Counted from the first letter of the stretch, positions 54,024-64,000 are shown. The stretch is 64,000 bases of DNA from Oscillatoria nigro-viridis PCC 7112 (GCF_000317475.1 NC_019729.1:4602501-4666500); one strand, 5' to 3'. Program-made: numbers and translations. Notes: generated from the sequence alone by a model not told the origin.

Positions 54024-56272
54024 CCCACATTCCGCACCCTCAACTGGCACACACGCAGTTGGGGTGCTCCGTCCGAGTCTCTCGTCCGAGATAATAATCA
54101 AAAATACCCGCGACCTGTTGGGTCACAATCGCATCGACCTGTTGGGGCAAGTTGAAAATTAACTGCTTTCGGGCAAATCCTAGATTCTCGATATCTAACA
54201 ACACCTTCATCCGTCATAATTAACTATTAATCGACAGCAGATATTTCCAGCAGCCTGATAATTACACATCACTACTGAATCAAATATTTATGAAATTTCT
54301 GTCAGTTTTGCTCATCAAACAAACTGCTCGATCTCAGATTAATAAATAATAAGACTTACAGGAGAGCGGCAGCAAGTTCAATATAGCCATTCGCTCGGCT
54401 GTTAAATTAGAAATTTGTTGAATCCCTTGTAGGCTCACCAGATGAATTGATTGAAATATCTGGCAAATCCAACGGAGCGTCGGTCGATTAGTTTGTTTGC
54501 CCAACTGATTTTTCAATTGGGAATTAGTGCGTTGCAAACTGTGACGCAGTAACCTTTGACCTAAAGTATAGACTAACAAACACAAACCCATTACCAATGC
54601 CAAAGCTTCGATTCTTTCCGGCGACTTGAGAAATACACTGTCCGTAAAAAACAGCGGATCTTTCAAGAACCCAAACCCTCTTTCTGCTGACTGCTGTTCT
54701 TTGTATTTCACAATCATATCGTCAGGCTCTAATTGCTGAGTTTCCAGCACATTAGTGGCGAGAATAAACCTGCCACAGGCTTTGGTTTCTTTGGCGATCG
54801 CACCTGTATCTGGTTCCAGTTTTGCTTGAACTTTAAATCTCTGTTTCGAGCTGGATTTCTCGCGAGCATTTGGATCGTTAGTATTAGTCTTTACTGTAAT
54901 TTCTTTGCTACTAACTTGGGTGATATTGTAAAATTTTAGTTGTTTGGATAAGCGATGAGCTGCGGCGGCAGCGTCGGCGGCACAAGCAAATTCAATTTTT
55001 GAGAGTTCTTGCAGTTTATTCTCAGCTTCAGCCTGGGCTTTTTTGAGTTTTTTTTCGAGTTTTTGTCGGTCTGAATCGCGTCGCAAACTGCTCTCTACTA
55101 CTAGCCATCTTTGTTCAATTCCACCATAATTACTTTTGTGTTCTGACCAGCTATATCCACTCACAGAACTGGGGGTAAATTCTGCTTCATTTAACTGAGA
55201 TACCAGTTGCTGCGCTTGCTTGATACTCAACGGTACGCGGGTTAACCATCTTAAATTGGTTAACATTTCTAAGTTAGGAGCTGAATATAATGCACTATCT
55301 GCAACCATTAAACTGTCAAGGTTTAACTGTTGTTTAAACTCCTGACAAATTGATGCGAATATGGCTCGATCTGATTCATTTCCCGAACCCACCCGTAAAA
55401 ATAGCGGTACATCTCCATCGCTACTACAAATTAAATCTAAAATGAATTGTTTTAAGTCGGGTCTGCGATCGCGGGAGTAGCCGTAGGTAATCTTAATTGG
55501 CACGGCAGATGACACGGGTTTAGTTGACTCGCTATCTTCGCTATCTTCGCTATCTAGCGCCGTTTCTGGCTCGATAACAGATACAGATGGTAGCTCGGAT
55601 TCGTATTTGCCATGCAGGTGAAAGGAAGTTGAATCTAAATGGGATGTCTCTGTATCGAGCTCAAATTTTTGAGCTGCTGAAGCGGCAATAGTTGTAAATA
55701 TTTGGCTGCTGCCTGCTAAATATAGCTTGTCTAATACTCTACCTAAACGGTATTCATTCAGGTGTGATGCTTGAATACCTTCACCCATTAAATGTTCGAG
55801 CGCTTTGCCTTCAAAAAATTTAGGAAATAAGTATAATGGAGCGGAAACAAGCCCTAACCCATTGATAATCATTGCTTTGACTGCTAGACCTGGACTGACA
55901 ATCTCACCCGGTTGTTCCCCTACTAACTCATTGATTTTTTGGACAATTTCTATTTCATCAACTAGACCTGCTATTAAACCAAGATGGTCGAGGTTAGAGA
56001 CGGCGAGTTCAGTTGCTTGATGCACGGGTTTCATTCGATCGAGCGAATTGTTTGCTACTTGAGTTTAGACTATTTTTATCCTCCGCGTCGCACGGGGGAT
56101 AATTGGTTTTTGTTGTTAATTTACACGCTCGTACATTTTCCAACTGAATCGATCGCTTGCTCGATCACCTGACACGGCAGGCGAGAGTATTTCTACTCAT
56201 CTAGAGCCGACTGATCGACTCGGACGGGGCACCCCAACTGCGTGTGTGCCAGTTGAGGGTGCGGAATGTGGG
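54024..56272 (-). mobile_element. IS1634-type insertion sequence, 2249 bp, with 56-bp inverted repeats and 6-bp target duplication
   Basis: The left end (from 54024) starts CCCACATTCCGCACCC; the right end (to 56272) is its complement. The 56-bp terminal inverted repeats differ at a single base. Flanks are AGATAA at 54018-54023 and 56273-56278, a 6-bp target duplication. It carries one intact transposase. Terminal clarity and conserved repeats point to recent insertion. It sits in intergenic sequence, in a ggaaacgagata repeat word. Confidence 0.92.
54334..56034 (-). CDS. IS1634 family transposase
   Basis: 566 residues, ATG at 56034. The N-terminal domain (VSNLDHLGLIAGLVDEIEIV...SPGLAVKAMIINGLGLVSAPLYLFPKFF) is the DUF4277-type region of IS1634/IS4-group transposases. 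The DDE domain has Asp in LDSTSFHLHG, Asp in LMVADSALYS, and the Glu of QQSAERGFGFLKDP with its Y/E-R-G-F context. Long insertion (about 330-400) is Lys/Ala-rich. The acidic stretch DSEDSEDSE (about 160) is a short coding repeat. No frameshift; likely functional. Confidence 0.93.
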   Translation of the reverse strand: MKPVHQATELAVSNLDHLGLIAGLVDEIEIVQKINELVGEQPGEIVSPGLAVKAMIINGLGLVSAPLYLFPKFFEGKALEHLMGEGIQASHLNEYRLGRVLDKLYLAGSSQIFTTIAASAAQKFELDTETSHLDSTSFHLHGKYESELPSVSVIEPETALDSEDSEDSESTKPVSSAVPIKITYGYSRDRRPDLKQFILDLICSSDGDVPLFLRVGSGNESDRAIFASICQEFKQQLNLDSLMVADSALYSAPNLEMLTNLRWLTRVPLSIKQAQQLVSQLNEAEFTPSSVSGYSWSEHKSNYGGIEQRWLVVESSLRRDSDRQKLEKKLKKAQAEAENKLQELSKIEFACAADAAAAAHRLSKQLKFYNITQVSSKEITVKTNTNDPNAREKSSSKQRFKVQAKLEPDTGAIAKETKACGRFILATNVLETQQLEPDDMIVKYKEQQSAERGFGFLKDPLFFTDSVFLKSPERIEALALVMGLCLLVYTLGQRLLRHSLQRTNSQLKNQLGKQTNRPTLRWICQIFQSIHLVSLQGIQQISNLTAERMAILNLLPLSCKSYYLLI

Positions 56273-56697
56273 AGATAAGGATCGTCAATTAAATAATTTC
56301 CCTTTTTTCTTGTGGGATGGGCGTCCCGCCCCTCCCCGTTAGGGCGGGACGCCCTCCCACAACAGTCATGAAAAGTGGATTTTATTTAATTCTCATCCCT
56401 AAGTAAGCGATCGCTCTTAATTTATTGTTATGAACCAACACGCATTGTTCCGGTGAAGATTCTTTGTTATGGGAAGTAATATAGCCAGAGTTTTTGATAA
56501 CTTTTATGATTTGTGAAAAGCTCGATCGCAGAAGTGAAAAGTATATATTATCTTGAAAGAGGGACAAAATGGTAGAAATACCGCTCTGCGGACACCGCAC
56601 CGCTAGAAAATGATCCTCAACTCTGGAATGTCGATCGACAAATCGTGTAGAATCGGGCTGCACCCGCATTTATTCTTAAAACCTTTCCAGAACTATT
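56273..56697. other. Intergenic region with a strong GC-rich hairpin
   Basis: The hairpin at 56312-56360 pairs gtgggatgggcgtcccgccc with gggcgggacgccctcccac. The rest, up to the GTG of the sigma-like gene at 56698, shows no convincing gene; a 95-codon minus-strand frame here has no family resemblance and is rejected. Confidence 0.5.
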
Positions 56698-57345
56698 GTG
56701 CAAACACCTAATTTTTCCGAACTCAACCATCCTGTGGTCAAATCCCTGTTCCATCACAGCGACCAGGAATTATTGACTCTGTTTCAAAACCATCCCGATC
56801 AGGGTCGCTTCTTCACGGCGATTTTTTGCCGCTACGCTCAAATTGTACACTCCCTGATCCGCCATTCCGTGCGATCGCCCGTACAAGGCGATTACCTGTT
56901 TGCTCACACTTGGCTGCACATCTATCACGAACTGCGAGGCCTCGATTTGCGCCGCGAAATCCGAGAGTCTGATGGCGGAAATCTCAGTCTCCAAAACTGG
57001 CTGATTAATGTCACCGCAGTCTGCATAAATCAAGCTGAACTGCCCCCTGTTGAGTCGATTCACTACTCTTTGCAATCGGCTCCGCCTCCCCTGTGGTGTT
57101 ACGTCAAACAAGCCTTAGAACTGTTAGCGCCGCTGCCTCGTCTAGTGGTGTTGATGGCTCAGACTTTCCGCTGGAGCGAAACTCGAATTGCAGCTTATTT
57201 GCAAGCCGAAGGCGAAGCTATTTCGCCGGCTCAGGTAAAGGCTTTGCTGCAAAAAGGATATCAAAGTTTAGAATCAAACTTGCCGGAGGATATTCGGGCG
57301 ATTTATCTAGATGAAAATCTCGATTATCAAGAAGCACTTGTCTAG
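56698..57345 (+). CDS. Sigma-70-like factor (region 2/4 resemblance)
   Basis: 215 residues, GTG start. Layout: a helical region 2-like part (about 35-85: RFFTAIFCRYAQIVHSLIRH ... FAHTWLHIYHELRGL) and a region 4-like HTH part (about 145-200: ELLAPLPRLVVLMAQTFRWSETRIAAYL ... PAQVKALLQKGYQSLE). This resembles a cyanobacterial ECF/group-3-like sigma factor with divergent region 2. A regulatory gene rather than an enzyme; specificity cannot be read. A terminator-like hairpin follows at 57372. Confidence 0.68.
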   Translation: MQTPNFSELNHPVVKSLFHHSDQELLTLFQNHPDQGRFFTAIFCRYAQIVHSLIRHSVRSPVQGDYLFAHTWLHIYHELRGLDLRREIRESDGGNLSLQNWLINVTAVCINQAELPPVESIHYSLQSAPPPLWCYVKQALELLAPLPRLVVLMAQTFRWSETRIAAYLQAEGEAISPAQVKALLQKGYQSLESNLPEDIRAIYLDENLDYQEALV

Positions 57346-57371
57346 TATAGCGATCGAGTTTGTGGTTTCTT

Positions 57372-57405
57372 AAAAACCCGGTGTTTTGAAAATACTGGGT
57401 TTTTT
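57372..57405 (+). terminator. Diverged aaaacccgg terminator hairpin
   Basis: aaaacccggtgtttt-gaa-aatactgggtttttt: an imperfect stem with a T run, 27 bp after the sigma-like stop. Same family as 11826 and 41800. Confidence 0.75.
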
Positions 57406-57519
57406 AGCTATCACCTATAGCGGAATGTGCTCCGTCCGCACCCTACATTTTGATTTTTTCTGTAAATTGTAATCATCTATTTTGGTTGAATACCAGCAAT
57501 CCAAATATAAGAGGTGGAA

Positions 57520-57840
57520 ATGGCTGTTTATCAAGTTCGGTTGGTGAATGAGGCTCTGGCGCTCGATCGCACGATCTCCGTACCAGACGACCAGTATATC
57601 TTAGATATGGCAGAAGATGCCGGCATCCGCTTGCCGAATGGATGCAAGCAAGGAGAGTGTTCTGCTTGCGTTGCCAAACTGCTGAGCGGTGAAATCGACC
57701 AAAGCGAACAAAAGTTTTTGAAGCCGTCAGAATTGCAAGCTGGCTACGCTGTTACTTGTGTGGCTTACCCGCTTTCTGACTGCACTTTGTTAACCCATCA
57801 AGAACAAGTTTTATATCAAGCTGCTCTTTATTTTAAGTAA
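57520..57840 (+). CDS. Plant-type [2Fe-2S] ferredoxin
   Basis: 106 residues from the ATG at 57520, with gaggtgg just upstream. The cluster Cys pattern C-x4-C-x2-C is in GCKQGECSACVAKL and the fourth Cys in VTCVAYP. It accepts electrons from a reductase or photosystem I and passes them to partner enzymes. It differs from the abundant photosynthetic PetF by an extended C-terminus (LTHQEQVLYQAALYFK), suggesting a specialised ferredoxin. No reductase or client gene is adjacent. Confidence 0.92.
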   Translation: MAVYQVRLVNEALALDRTISVPDDQYILDMAEDAGIRLPNGCKQGECSACVAKLLSGEIDQSEQKFLKPSELQAGYAVTCVAYPLSDCTLLTHQEQVLYQAALYFK

Positions 57841-58044
57841 TACGAAATCTTTTTTTTACCCTCTTTTCTTTTGGCCTCGCTTGGCGCGGAATTTGTTGGT
57901 AAAAGAGCGAATTATATTCGCCTATCTAATCGTTATCAAAGTAGATTTGGTACGGTCTAAGGTGCGTGACTTTCCAGCATCTCGCTGTTAATAGACGAAC
58001 TAAAAAGTCACGCACCCTAACGAGTAGAGCTCAACCCGCCCTGA
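57841..58044. other. Short spacer between ferredoxin and treS
   Basis: The spacer contains 'ggtgcgtgactttcc' and its echo 'aaagtcacgcacccta', an imperfect inverted repeat at about 57960-58019 that may end either gene (convergent). No gene is seen. Confidence 0.4.
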
Positions 58045-61000
58045 TTAATTTAGCAATTGTAGAATCCGCTTCAGTGGAATTTCCACCCAATCCAAGCGGT
58101 AATTGAGTTCGTATGCCAGCTCGGAAACCGCTTTTTCCAAAATGTAAGCATCTAGCAAAACTTGTAGTTCCTGTATAGATTTGGGCAAGAAATCTGCATC
58201 GGCTGCTGTTGCCAAATACCTCTTAACAAAAGTGAGGCTGACCCAGCGGTGCCAAACGTTCGCCCACTGCTCCATTTCTGGGAGATTTTCAGGGCGAATC
58301 ATGCCACTTTCTACTTCATTGCGGAGTGCCAAAGTAACAGCGTAACTCAAAGATTGCAGCATTCCCGCAACATCTCGCAGGGGCGACCTCTTCATCCGCC
58401 GCTCGCTTAAGGGTCGATTCCGTTCTCCTCCGAAATCAATAATTACGAAGTCTTTGCCTGTATAAAGAACTTGCCCGAAATGAAAGTCTCCGTGACAGCG
58501 AATTCTATCGGCCGTGATTCTCAAGTTCAAAATAGACTTGAAACGTTCCATGAGCAAGTCTTCGCGGTTGAGGAGCTTTTGGGCCGATTTTTGTATGTCT
58601 GGCTGCAGTTTGGGCAGCCGTTTTTTCAGCTCTAGCAAAGTTCTTCCGGCCAGATTTCTCATGTGTTGATAAATGGAACGCTGGTAAAAGGAAGTGAAGT
58701 TTTCTGGGGCAAAAGCGGGATTTTCTGTGTCAGAAGCTAAAGCGAGATGAAGTTCGGCTGTCCGCTGACCTAAAAGTTCGGCTGATGCTAAGTAAGAGCC
58801 GATGAGTTCGCGAGCTAATGGCGGAATTTCTAGCGATAAATCGGCTACTAGCGAGTTTTGCGGCCTCTGCGTTTGTCCGGTCAAAGCGTTCGGTAAATAA
58901 TTTTCGGGGTCCGTAGATAAATTGTCACCGGAATGCTTTGCTTCTACTGTCATTACTTGCTCGAAATAGTCGCGCAGTGTGTCTAATGTATAAGACCAAG
59001 CATCTACGCTGTCGGGGATTAATTTTTGTAGGATTCCGACTGTCAGGACTTGTTTTGCTGGTGTGCGGTATTGCAATGCTCCGGCAATTGGAGCGTAGTG
59101 TTGGATCGAGTTGCGCTCTGTTAAAAAGCGTCCGATTTCTAATTCGGGGTTAATTCCTTCCTCGATTTTTCGCAATATTTTCAGGACGAAGCGGTCGCCG
59201 TAACCTGCGGATGTATTGCTTTGTTCTTTTTTGAACAGGTGAGGGTCGAGCTGCGATAAATCTTGTTCTGAGTTGAATGAACTGTCGGCAATTCCTACCA
59301 GTTGACCTGCCGCACCTCTGTAACTGCGATCTTTGGCGATCGCCCCCAGCAGTGCGCTCAGAAAACCTTTTTCCCCAGCCGCATCAAATAGTACCCCAAT
59401 TTCCTTGTTGGTTTCTGGGAATTGCAGGCGCGCGATCGCCCGATCGTCCACATCGCCTTTCATCTCTTCCCACCCTAAAGGCAAAACGTAAGTTTCCGGC
59501 ATACCTTCAGTATAATTCAACAGCAAAAACAGAATGTAAACTTGAGATTCCTCCCCCGCACTATCTTTACATTCAACAGGCACAACGTCACTTATTTCTA
59601 AAGATTGAATTGTCCTGTCTGTACCGCTAAACCAGCGATTGTGGCGCAAGTATTCCGGCAAAAGATTCAGCAGCATATCGCTTAACTGACTTGTAGCAAA
59701 AGCAGTTTTCCAATTGCCTATGACCGCCAAACTAGGCAAGTCTGTATGATAACCCTGCAACGAAAAATCTTCTTGTTTAACAGTCAGAGTAAACCAGTAA
59801 AACGTGTGAGGACTCAAGCTCAAAAAGTAAGGCGACTCGCCCACAGCAGGAAACTCCGTGCGGCCGAAAATCTCCACCGGAACAGCACCTTTAAAGGGCG
59901 CAAGGTCTAATTCTGCCGTCTGGACGAAGCGCGACAAATTAGCCACTACGAGGATGTGTTCGTCTTGATAAGTGCGTACAAAAGCTAAAACTTTGCGGTT
60001 TTCCGGGTACAGAAACTCGCAAGTTCCGCGGCCGAATGCTTGGAAGCGCTGCCTAATTGCAATCAGGCGTTTCATCCACCACCACAGAGAACTCGGATTC
60101 GCCCGCTGCGCGTCCACGTTAACAGATTCGTAGTGATATTCAGGGTCAACAATTGGGGGTGCGTACAGCCGCTGCGGGTTAGCGCGGCTGAAACCGGCAT
60201 TGCGATCGCCACTCCACTGCATCGGAGTTCTCACCCCGTTGCGATCGCCCAAATAGATATTGTCTCCCATGCCAATTTCATCGCCGTAGTAAAGCACCGG
60301 CGTACCCGGAAGAGACAGCAGCAAAGCATTCATCAACTCGATGCGGCGGCGGTTATTTCCCATCAAAGGAGCCAAGCGGCGGCGGATGCCCAAATTAATT
60401 CTCGCCTGAGTGTCTTGAGCGTAAACCCGATACATATAATCTCGGTCTTCATCACTCACCATTTCCAGCGTCAATTCATCGTGATTCCGCAAAAATAATG
60501 CCCACTGACAGTTATTGGGAATCTGCGGAGTTTGCTGGAGAATGTCGCTAATTGGAAAGCTATCTTCCATGTACAAAGCCATAAATAAACGCGGCATCAG
60601 CGGAAAATGAAAGTTCATGTGACATTCATCCCCAGCAGCGTAATATTCCACTGCATCCTCCGGCCACTGATTCGCCTCAGCCAGCAGCATCCGGTTCGGG
60701 AAGTTTTCATCTACGTGCTTCCGCAATTGCTTCAGGAATTGGTGAGTTTCTGGCAGGTTTTCGCAGTTAGTACCTTCGCGCTCGTACAGGTAAGGCACCG
60801 CATCCATCCGCAGTCCGTCTACTCCCAGTGCCAACCAGAAATCTACCACATCTAAGATGGCTTGGCGGACGGCCGGATTGTCGTAATTCAAATCTGGTTG
60901 GTGAGAATAAAAACGGTGCCAGTAATAAGCTTTTGCTACAGAATCCCACGCCCAATTAGAGGTTTCAAAATCTTGGAAAATAATCCGAGCATCTTGATAT

Positions 61001-61425
61001 TTTTCCGGCGTGTCGCTCCACACATAAAAATCTCTTTCGTTACTGCCTTTCGGGGCGCGGCGCGCTCGCTGAAACCAAGCGTGCTGGTCGGAAGTGTGGT
61101 TGACAATTAACTCAATAATGACTCGAATTCCCCGCTGGTGCGCGGCTTCTAAAAGGTCTTTAAAATCCTCTAATGTGCCGTAAATCGGGTTGACCGTAGT
61201 ATAGTGAGATGTATCGTAGCCGTCGTCTCGGAGCGGCGAGGGAAAAAATGGCAGTACCCAAATTGCTGTTACTCCCAAGTTTTGCAGGTAATCCAGTTTT
61301 TCTGTCAGTCCTCTAAAGTCGCCGATGCCGTCTGCATTGCTGTCGGCAAAAGCCCGAACTGGTACTTCGTAAATAATCGCGTCTTTGAACCACAAGGGGT
61401 CGTCATTTAACATTGAGTTTGGCAT
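58045..61425 (-). CDS. treS: Trehalose synthase - maltokinase fusion
   Basis: 1126 residues. The N-terminal GH13 domain (about 1-560) is trehalose synthase, interconverting maltose and trehalose: catalytic Asp in [10 protein letters not shown], Glu in [11 protein letters not shown] and Asp in [11 protein letters not shown], with [13 protein letters not shown] early on. The C-terminal part (about 590-1126) is a maltokinase making maltose 1-phosphate with ATP; kinase motifs [14 protein letters not shown] and [12 protein letters not shown] are intact, followed by [14 protein letters not shown]. The fusion links trehalose and the GlgE-type glucan route: maltose 1-phosphate feeds alpha-glucan synthesis, and trehalose protects against drying. 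ATG at 61425. No glgE in view. Confidence 0.95.
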   Translation of the reverse strand: MPNSMLNDDPLWFKDAIIYEVPVRAFADSNADGIGDFRGLTEKLDYLQNLGVTAIWVLPFFPSPLRDDGYDTSHYTTVNPIYGTLEDFKDLLEAAHQRGIRVIIELIVNHTSDQHAWFQRARRAPKGSNERDFYVWSDTPEKYQDARIIFQDFETSNWAWDSVAKAYYWHRFYSHQPDLNYDNPAVRQAILDVVDFWLALGVDGLRMDAVPYLYEREGTNCENLPETHQFLKQLRKHVDENFPNRMLLAEANQWPEDAVEYYAAGDECHMNFHFPLMPRLFMALYMEDSFPISDILQQTPQIPNNCQWALFLRNHDELTLEMVSDEDRDYMYRVYAQDTQARINLGIRRRLAPLMGNNRRRIELMNALLLSLPGTPVLYYGDEIGMGDNIYLGDRNGVRTPMQWSGDRNAGFSRANPQRLYAPPIVDPEYHYESVNVDAQRANPSSLWWWMKRLIAIRQRFQAFGRGTCEFLYPENRKVLAFVRTYQDEHILVVANLSRFVQTAELDLAPFKGAVPVEIFGRTEFPAVGESPYFLSLSPHTFYWFTLTVKQEDFSLQGYHTDLPSLAVIGNWKTAFATSQLSDMLLNLLPEYLRHNRWFSGTDRTIQSLEISDVVPVECKDSAGEESQVYILFLLLNYTEGMPETYVLPLGWEEMKGDVDDRAIARLQFPETNKEIGVLFDAAGEKGFLSALLGAIAKDRSYRGAAGQLVGIADSSFNSEQDLSQLDPHLFKKEQSNTSAGYGDRFVLKILRKIEEGINPELEIGRFLTERNSIQHYAPIAGALQYRTPAKQVLTVGILQKLIPDSVDAWSYTLDTLRDYFEQVMTVEAKHSGDNLSTDPENYLPNALTGQTQRPQNSLVADLSLEIPPLARELIGSYLASAELLGQRTAELHLALASDTENPAFAPENFTSFYQRSIYQHMRNLAGRTLLELKKRLPKLQPDIQKSAQKLLNREDLLMERFKSILNLRITADRIRCHGDFHFGQVLYTGKDFVIIDFGGERNRPLSERRMKRSPLRDVAGMLQSLSYAVTLALRNEVESGMIRPENLPEMEQWANVWHRWVSLTFVKRYLATAADADFLPKSIQELQVLLDAYILEKAVSELAYELNYRLDWVEIPLKRILQLLN

Positions 61426-62116
61426 GATTTGTAGCGATAATTGGTCATTGGTAATTTGTACTTAAACTTTGGTAATTGGGATTTGTTAGTTCCCATCCAA
61501 ACCGATAAATCATAACTCATAATTTGACCGCAATTCCTCATGCCAGCGGCAGACGTTTAATCGTAATTTATTAATGCAAAACTTATAATTTCTTAACTAT
61601 AAAATCTCAACAATCTATTTTGCTATTTCGGATACAGTTCACAATCCGGGTACTGTGCTAGCTACCGATGGGCGGTAGTGCCCATCCTACATACTCTCGT
61701 TCTCTCCCCTTCTTCCGAGAGCATCTCATATTTGTAAAAACACTGATTCTGGCTCCTGACTCCTGGCTCCCAACTGCAATTTCTAGCTTGGCTGCTTTCA
61801 TTGAGATGCTCCCCTTCTCTCCCCAGGGCTGTTTCATTCTCAAGAAAACGAGCCTTTTGACTCTTGTCGTGCCAAGAATGCCGACCCCACCCATCCACGA
61901 TTTGTTAGGCATTTGGTGGGATTGGGGCAGCCACGGGGGGCAGCCCCTACAAGAAAATGAAACAGCCTTGCTTCTCTCCCTCTCCCGCTTCCGTCAAAGG
62001 TGCGGTATTTACTACCTGCCGGACGGTTGCCACGACATTACAGTACCTTGACGTTTATTACTAATTTTCGTTACATTAGTTTACATAAAGCAACAAAAGT
62101 TAAGGAAAAAGCAAAT
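61426..62116. other. Intergenic region, no gene seen
   Basis: A gatgggcggtagtgcccatc hairpin lies at 61667-61686 and a gggggcagcccctac word at about 61939. Open frames on either strand here are short and without family resemblance. Confidence 0.45.
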
Positions 62117-62347
62117 ATGGCTATTGTAATCTCTCTTTTAATCGTCGGTTGGGTCGCAGCAGCATTAATTGGCACTCAAGCATATTTCCTCGGGGAACAG
62201 TCAAAGCCCATCCACGAGCGGAATTGGAACGATGAATCTTTTGAAAAATTGGCTGTAGCAATCACAGCAACAGAGATGGATTACAGCGTTCGCGTTCCCG
62301 CCTACAGCCTGGATGCTTACGGCAGCCGCACCATCTCGAATTCTTGA
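62117..62347 (+). CDS. Small cyanobacterial membrane protein, unknown function
   Basis: 76 residues from the ATG at 62117; aagga 10 bp upstream supports the start, while an upstream extension to 62000 is unlikely. One N-terminal membrane helix (IVISLLIVGWVAAALIGTQAYFL) is followed by GEQSKPIHERNWNDESFEKL and a soluble tail ending YGSRTISNS. The KPIHERNW motif seems conserved in cyanobacteria in my memory, but I cannot attach a gene name. Thylakoid or plasma membrane location is likely. Flanked by repeats on the 3' side. Confidence 0.65.
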   Translation: MAIVISLLIVGWVAAALIGTQAYFLGEQSKPIHERNWNDESFEKLAVAITATEMDYSVRVPAYSLDAYGSRTISNS

Positions 62348-62359
62348 TATCAAGTAACA

Positions 62360-62660
62360 GGTTTCACCATTTTCAATCACAGGCAAGATGCCTGTTCCTA
62401 ATTTTCAATAACAGGCAGGATGCCTGTTCCACAAGAAGACTTATTATTTGTGGAACAGGCATCTTGCCTGTTCCTAATTTTCAATAACAGGCAAGATGCC
62501 TGTTCCACAAGAAGACTTATTATTTGTGGAACAGGCATCTTGCCTGTTCCTAATTTTCAATAACAGGCATCTTGCCTGTTGCTAATTTTCAATAACAGGC
62601 ATCCTGCCTGTTCCACAAGAAGACTTATTATTTGTGGAACAGGCATCTTGCCTGTTGCTA
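62360..62660. repeat. Seven-plus tandem palindromes (aacaggcatcttgcctgtt)
   Basis: Alternating aacaggca(a/g)gatgcctgttcc and ggaacaggcatcttgcctgttcc palindromes, joined by taattttcaat or acaagaagacttattatttgt. The last unit runs up to the clpB stop. No gene is seen. Confidence 0.82.
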
Positions 62661-62666
62661 ACGCAA

Positions 62667-64000
62667 CTACAAACTGTTACCTGTCAGCGCTGGGCGAGAA
62701 TCTTTTTTGCGAAATTGCAAAGTGTTATTTTCGCAGTCGATCGCAATTGTATCGCCCTCAACAAACGCATTTTCCAGAATCTTGTTGGCCAGCGGGTTTT
62801 CCAACTCCCGCTGGATGGCGCGTTTCAAGGGACGAGCGCCGTAAACCGGGTCGTAACCGACATCTGTGATATGGTTTTTCGCCGCATCGGACAGTTCCAA
62901 AGTAATTTTTTGCTCTGCCAACAAACGCTCGATCCGCTTGACTTGAATGCTGACTATTTGCCGCAGTTCGGTTTTGCTCAAAGTGTGGAACAAAATTGTC
63001 TCGTCAACGCGATTGAGAAATTCGGGCCGAAAGTGCGATCGCAGCGCTGTCATCACCCGTTTTAACATCTGTTCGTACTCTTGGTCTGTCTCCCGTTCTT
63101 GAGTCAAGAGATTGTCATTTTCGCTCTTATTTTCAGTCTTGTTTTCACTCTTAGTTACAGTATCAAAATCGACTCGCTCGGCCGACACCTCAACAGTACC
63201 GTCGGCAGCCACTTTATAATCTGTCTTTTGACTTGACAAATCTTTCGTTTCCTGCTTCCGACTAGCAGGTTTTTTGACGGTTTTTTCCTTCTTAGTAAAC
63301 ACGTCTAAAATGTGGTCGCTGCCGATATTGCTAGTCATCACAATTACGGTATTTCTAAAGTCAACCACTCGACCTTGAGAATCGGTAATTCTGCCGTCAT
63401 CCAACACTTGCAGCAAAATGTTAAATACGTCGGGGTGCGCTTTTTCCACTTCGTCAAACAGCACTACCGAATAAGGATGTCTCCGCACTGCTTCGGAAAG
63501 TTGTCCCCCTTCATCGTAACCGACATATCCGGGAGGAGCCCCTACCAACCGGGAAACGCTGTGCTTCTCCATGTATTCCGACATATCGATGCGGACGATC
63601 GCATCATCGCTGTCAAACAAAAACTCCGCCAACGCCCGCGCTAACTCAGTTTTTCCGACGCCTGTGGGGCCCATAAACAAGAAAGAGCCGATCGGCCTCC
63701 CCGGATCTTTCATGCCCGCCCTAGCGCGCCGAATTGCCGCTGCCACGGCTGTAACAGCTTCCTCTTGACCGATGACTTTTTGGTGCAAGTGTTTTTCCAA
63801 TTGCAGCAATTTTTGGCGTTCTGATTCTAACAACCGGTTAACCGGAATGCCCGTCCATTTAGCGACAATTTCGGCAATATCGCCCTCAGTAACTTTTTCC
63901 CGCAGCAGGGAAGAACCTTGAGCTTGCTGTTTCAAAAGTTCCGCTTCTTTCGCTTCCCGATCGCGCACTGCCGTTTCCAACTTGCCGTACTTTAACTGTG
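62667..64000 (-). CDS. clpB: ClpB disaggregase, C-terminal part, with unusual insertion; 5' end beyond window
   Basis: The frame is open through the right edge ([21 protein letters not shown]), so this is the middle and second AAA domain of ClpB, which with DnaK unfolds aggregated proteins. Walker [15 protein letters not shown], Walker [14 protein letters not shown], pore loop [15 protein letters not shown], sensor region [12 protein letters not shown] and the arginine-finger segment [11 protein letters not shown] are intact. Between [11 protein letters not shown] and YEQMLKRVM lies about 74 extra, highly charged residues (63081-63302) that normal ClpB does not have. The C-terminus ends GNSL. 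Confidence 0.93.
   Translation of the reverse strand, partial: QLKYGKLETAVRDREAKEAELLKQQAQGSSLLREKVTEGDIAEIVAKWTGIPVNRLLESERQKLLQLEKHLHQKVIGQEEAVTAVAAAIRRARAGMKDPGRPIGSFLFMGPTGVGKTELARALAEFLFDSDDAIVRIDMSEYMEKHSVSRLVGAPPGYVGYDEGGQLSEAVRRHPYSVVLFDEVEKAHPDVFNILLQVLDDGRITDSQGRVVDFRNTVIVMTSNIGSDHILDVFTKKEKTVKKPASRKQETKDLSSQKTDYKVAADGTVEVSAERVDFDTVTKSENKTENKSENDNLLTQERETDQEYEQMLKRVMTALRSHFRPEFLNRVDETILFHTLSKTELRQIVSIQVKRIERLLAEQKITLELSDAAKNHITDVGYDPVYGARPLKRAIQRELENPLANKILENAFVEGDTIAIDCENNTLQFRKKDSRPALTGNSL
63081..63302 (-). other. Charged low-complexity insertion within the ClpB AAA2 domain
   Basis: About 74 residues rich in Lys, Glu, Thr and Asn ([18 protein letters not shown], then [12 protein letters not shown]) lie where family members have only about 10. 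The frame is maintained on both sides and base composition is more A-rich than the rest of the gene. It would project from the AAA2 ring between the sensor-1 strand and the next helix. Confidence 0.7.

Noticed and set aside
56382..56669. 95-codon minus-strand frame upstream of the sigma-like gene
   Set aside because: No ribosome site, no family resemblance, and it occupies the promoter region.
61668..62051. 127-codon plus-strand frame and antisense partners between treS and the small membrane gene
   Set aside because: No ribosome site, no domain, passes through repeat words.

Overview
The window reads as chromosomal DNA of a filamentous, probably non-heterocystous cyanobacterium (Microcoleus/Oscillatoria-like; this is inference). 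Support: very frequent GCGATCGC/CGATCG words, a CrtR-type beta-carotene hydroxylase, cyanobacterial pilin-like G/H proteins, NfeD/SPFH and AAA-WD40 proteins, a plant-type [2Fe-2S] ferredoxin, a large TreS-maltokinase fusion, and dense families of short intergenic repeats. Both edges cut genes: a response-regulator EAL protein on the left and clpB on the right.

Layout. 0-3 kb: c-di-GMP phosphodiesterase, LuxR-type response regulator, secreted pentapeptide protein. 3.1-5.1 kb: IS200/IS605-type element (divergent tnpA and tnpB). 5.1-20.5 kb: housekeeping genes: pgk, UspA, RbgA-like GTPase, MOSC protein, Tat-exported beta-carbonic anhydrase, GT2-TPR protein, GlsB-like membrane protein, sppA, fni, SDR, the glutathione-dependent formaldehyde pair (frmA-type dehydrogenase plus S-formylglutathione hydrolase), ilvE and a Lin0512-family protein. 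20.7-25.7 kb: DUF4142 protein, an IS630-type element inserted in the 3' part of a Gly/Thr-repeat WGxxGxxG gene, YqhA-type membrane protein and a chaB-like reading frame with an early stop. 25.8-38 kb: membrane protein, methyltransferase, heme-oxygenase-like diiron enzyme, an HTH-TIR-AAA protein with an 11-bp iteron upstream, NfeD/SPFH pair, tandemly duplicated pilin-like genes, AAA-WD40 protein, K+ channel. 38.5-42 kb: tRNA-Thr(CGT), pyk, crtR. 42.2-43.2 kb: a 15-repeat CRISPR array without cas genes. 43.7-50 kb: aroH, short sppA, EamA transporter, then a four-gene minus-strand block (SMC-like ATPase, TOPRIM-like protein, antitoxin, PIN toxin) that looks like a defence cassette, and an M28 peptidase. 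50-64 kb: 5-oxoprolinase with repeat-derived in-frame insertions, an IS1634-type element with 56-bp inverted repeats and 6-bp target duplication, sigma-like factor, ferredoxin, treS-mak, a small membrane protein and clpB with an unusual charged insertion.

The central themes are genome plasticity and conflict: three IS elements of different families (two with boundaries readable to the base), at least seven families of short repeats that also sit inside coding sequences, an orphan CRISPR array, and several NTPase-based candidate defence or signalling genes. The most informative single observation is that removing the 951-bp IS630 element plus one TA restores a single 355-codon frame.
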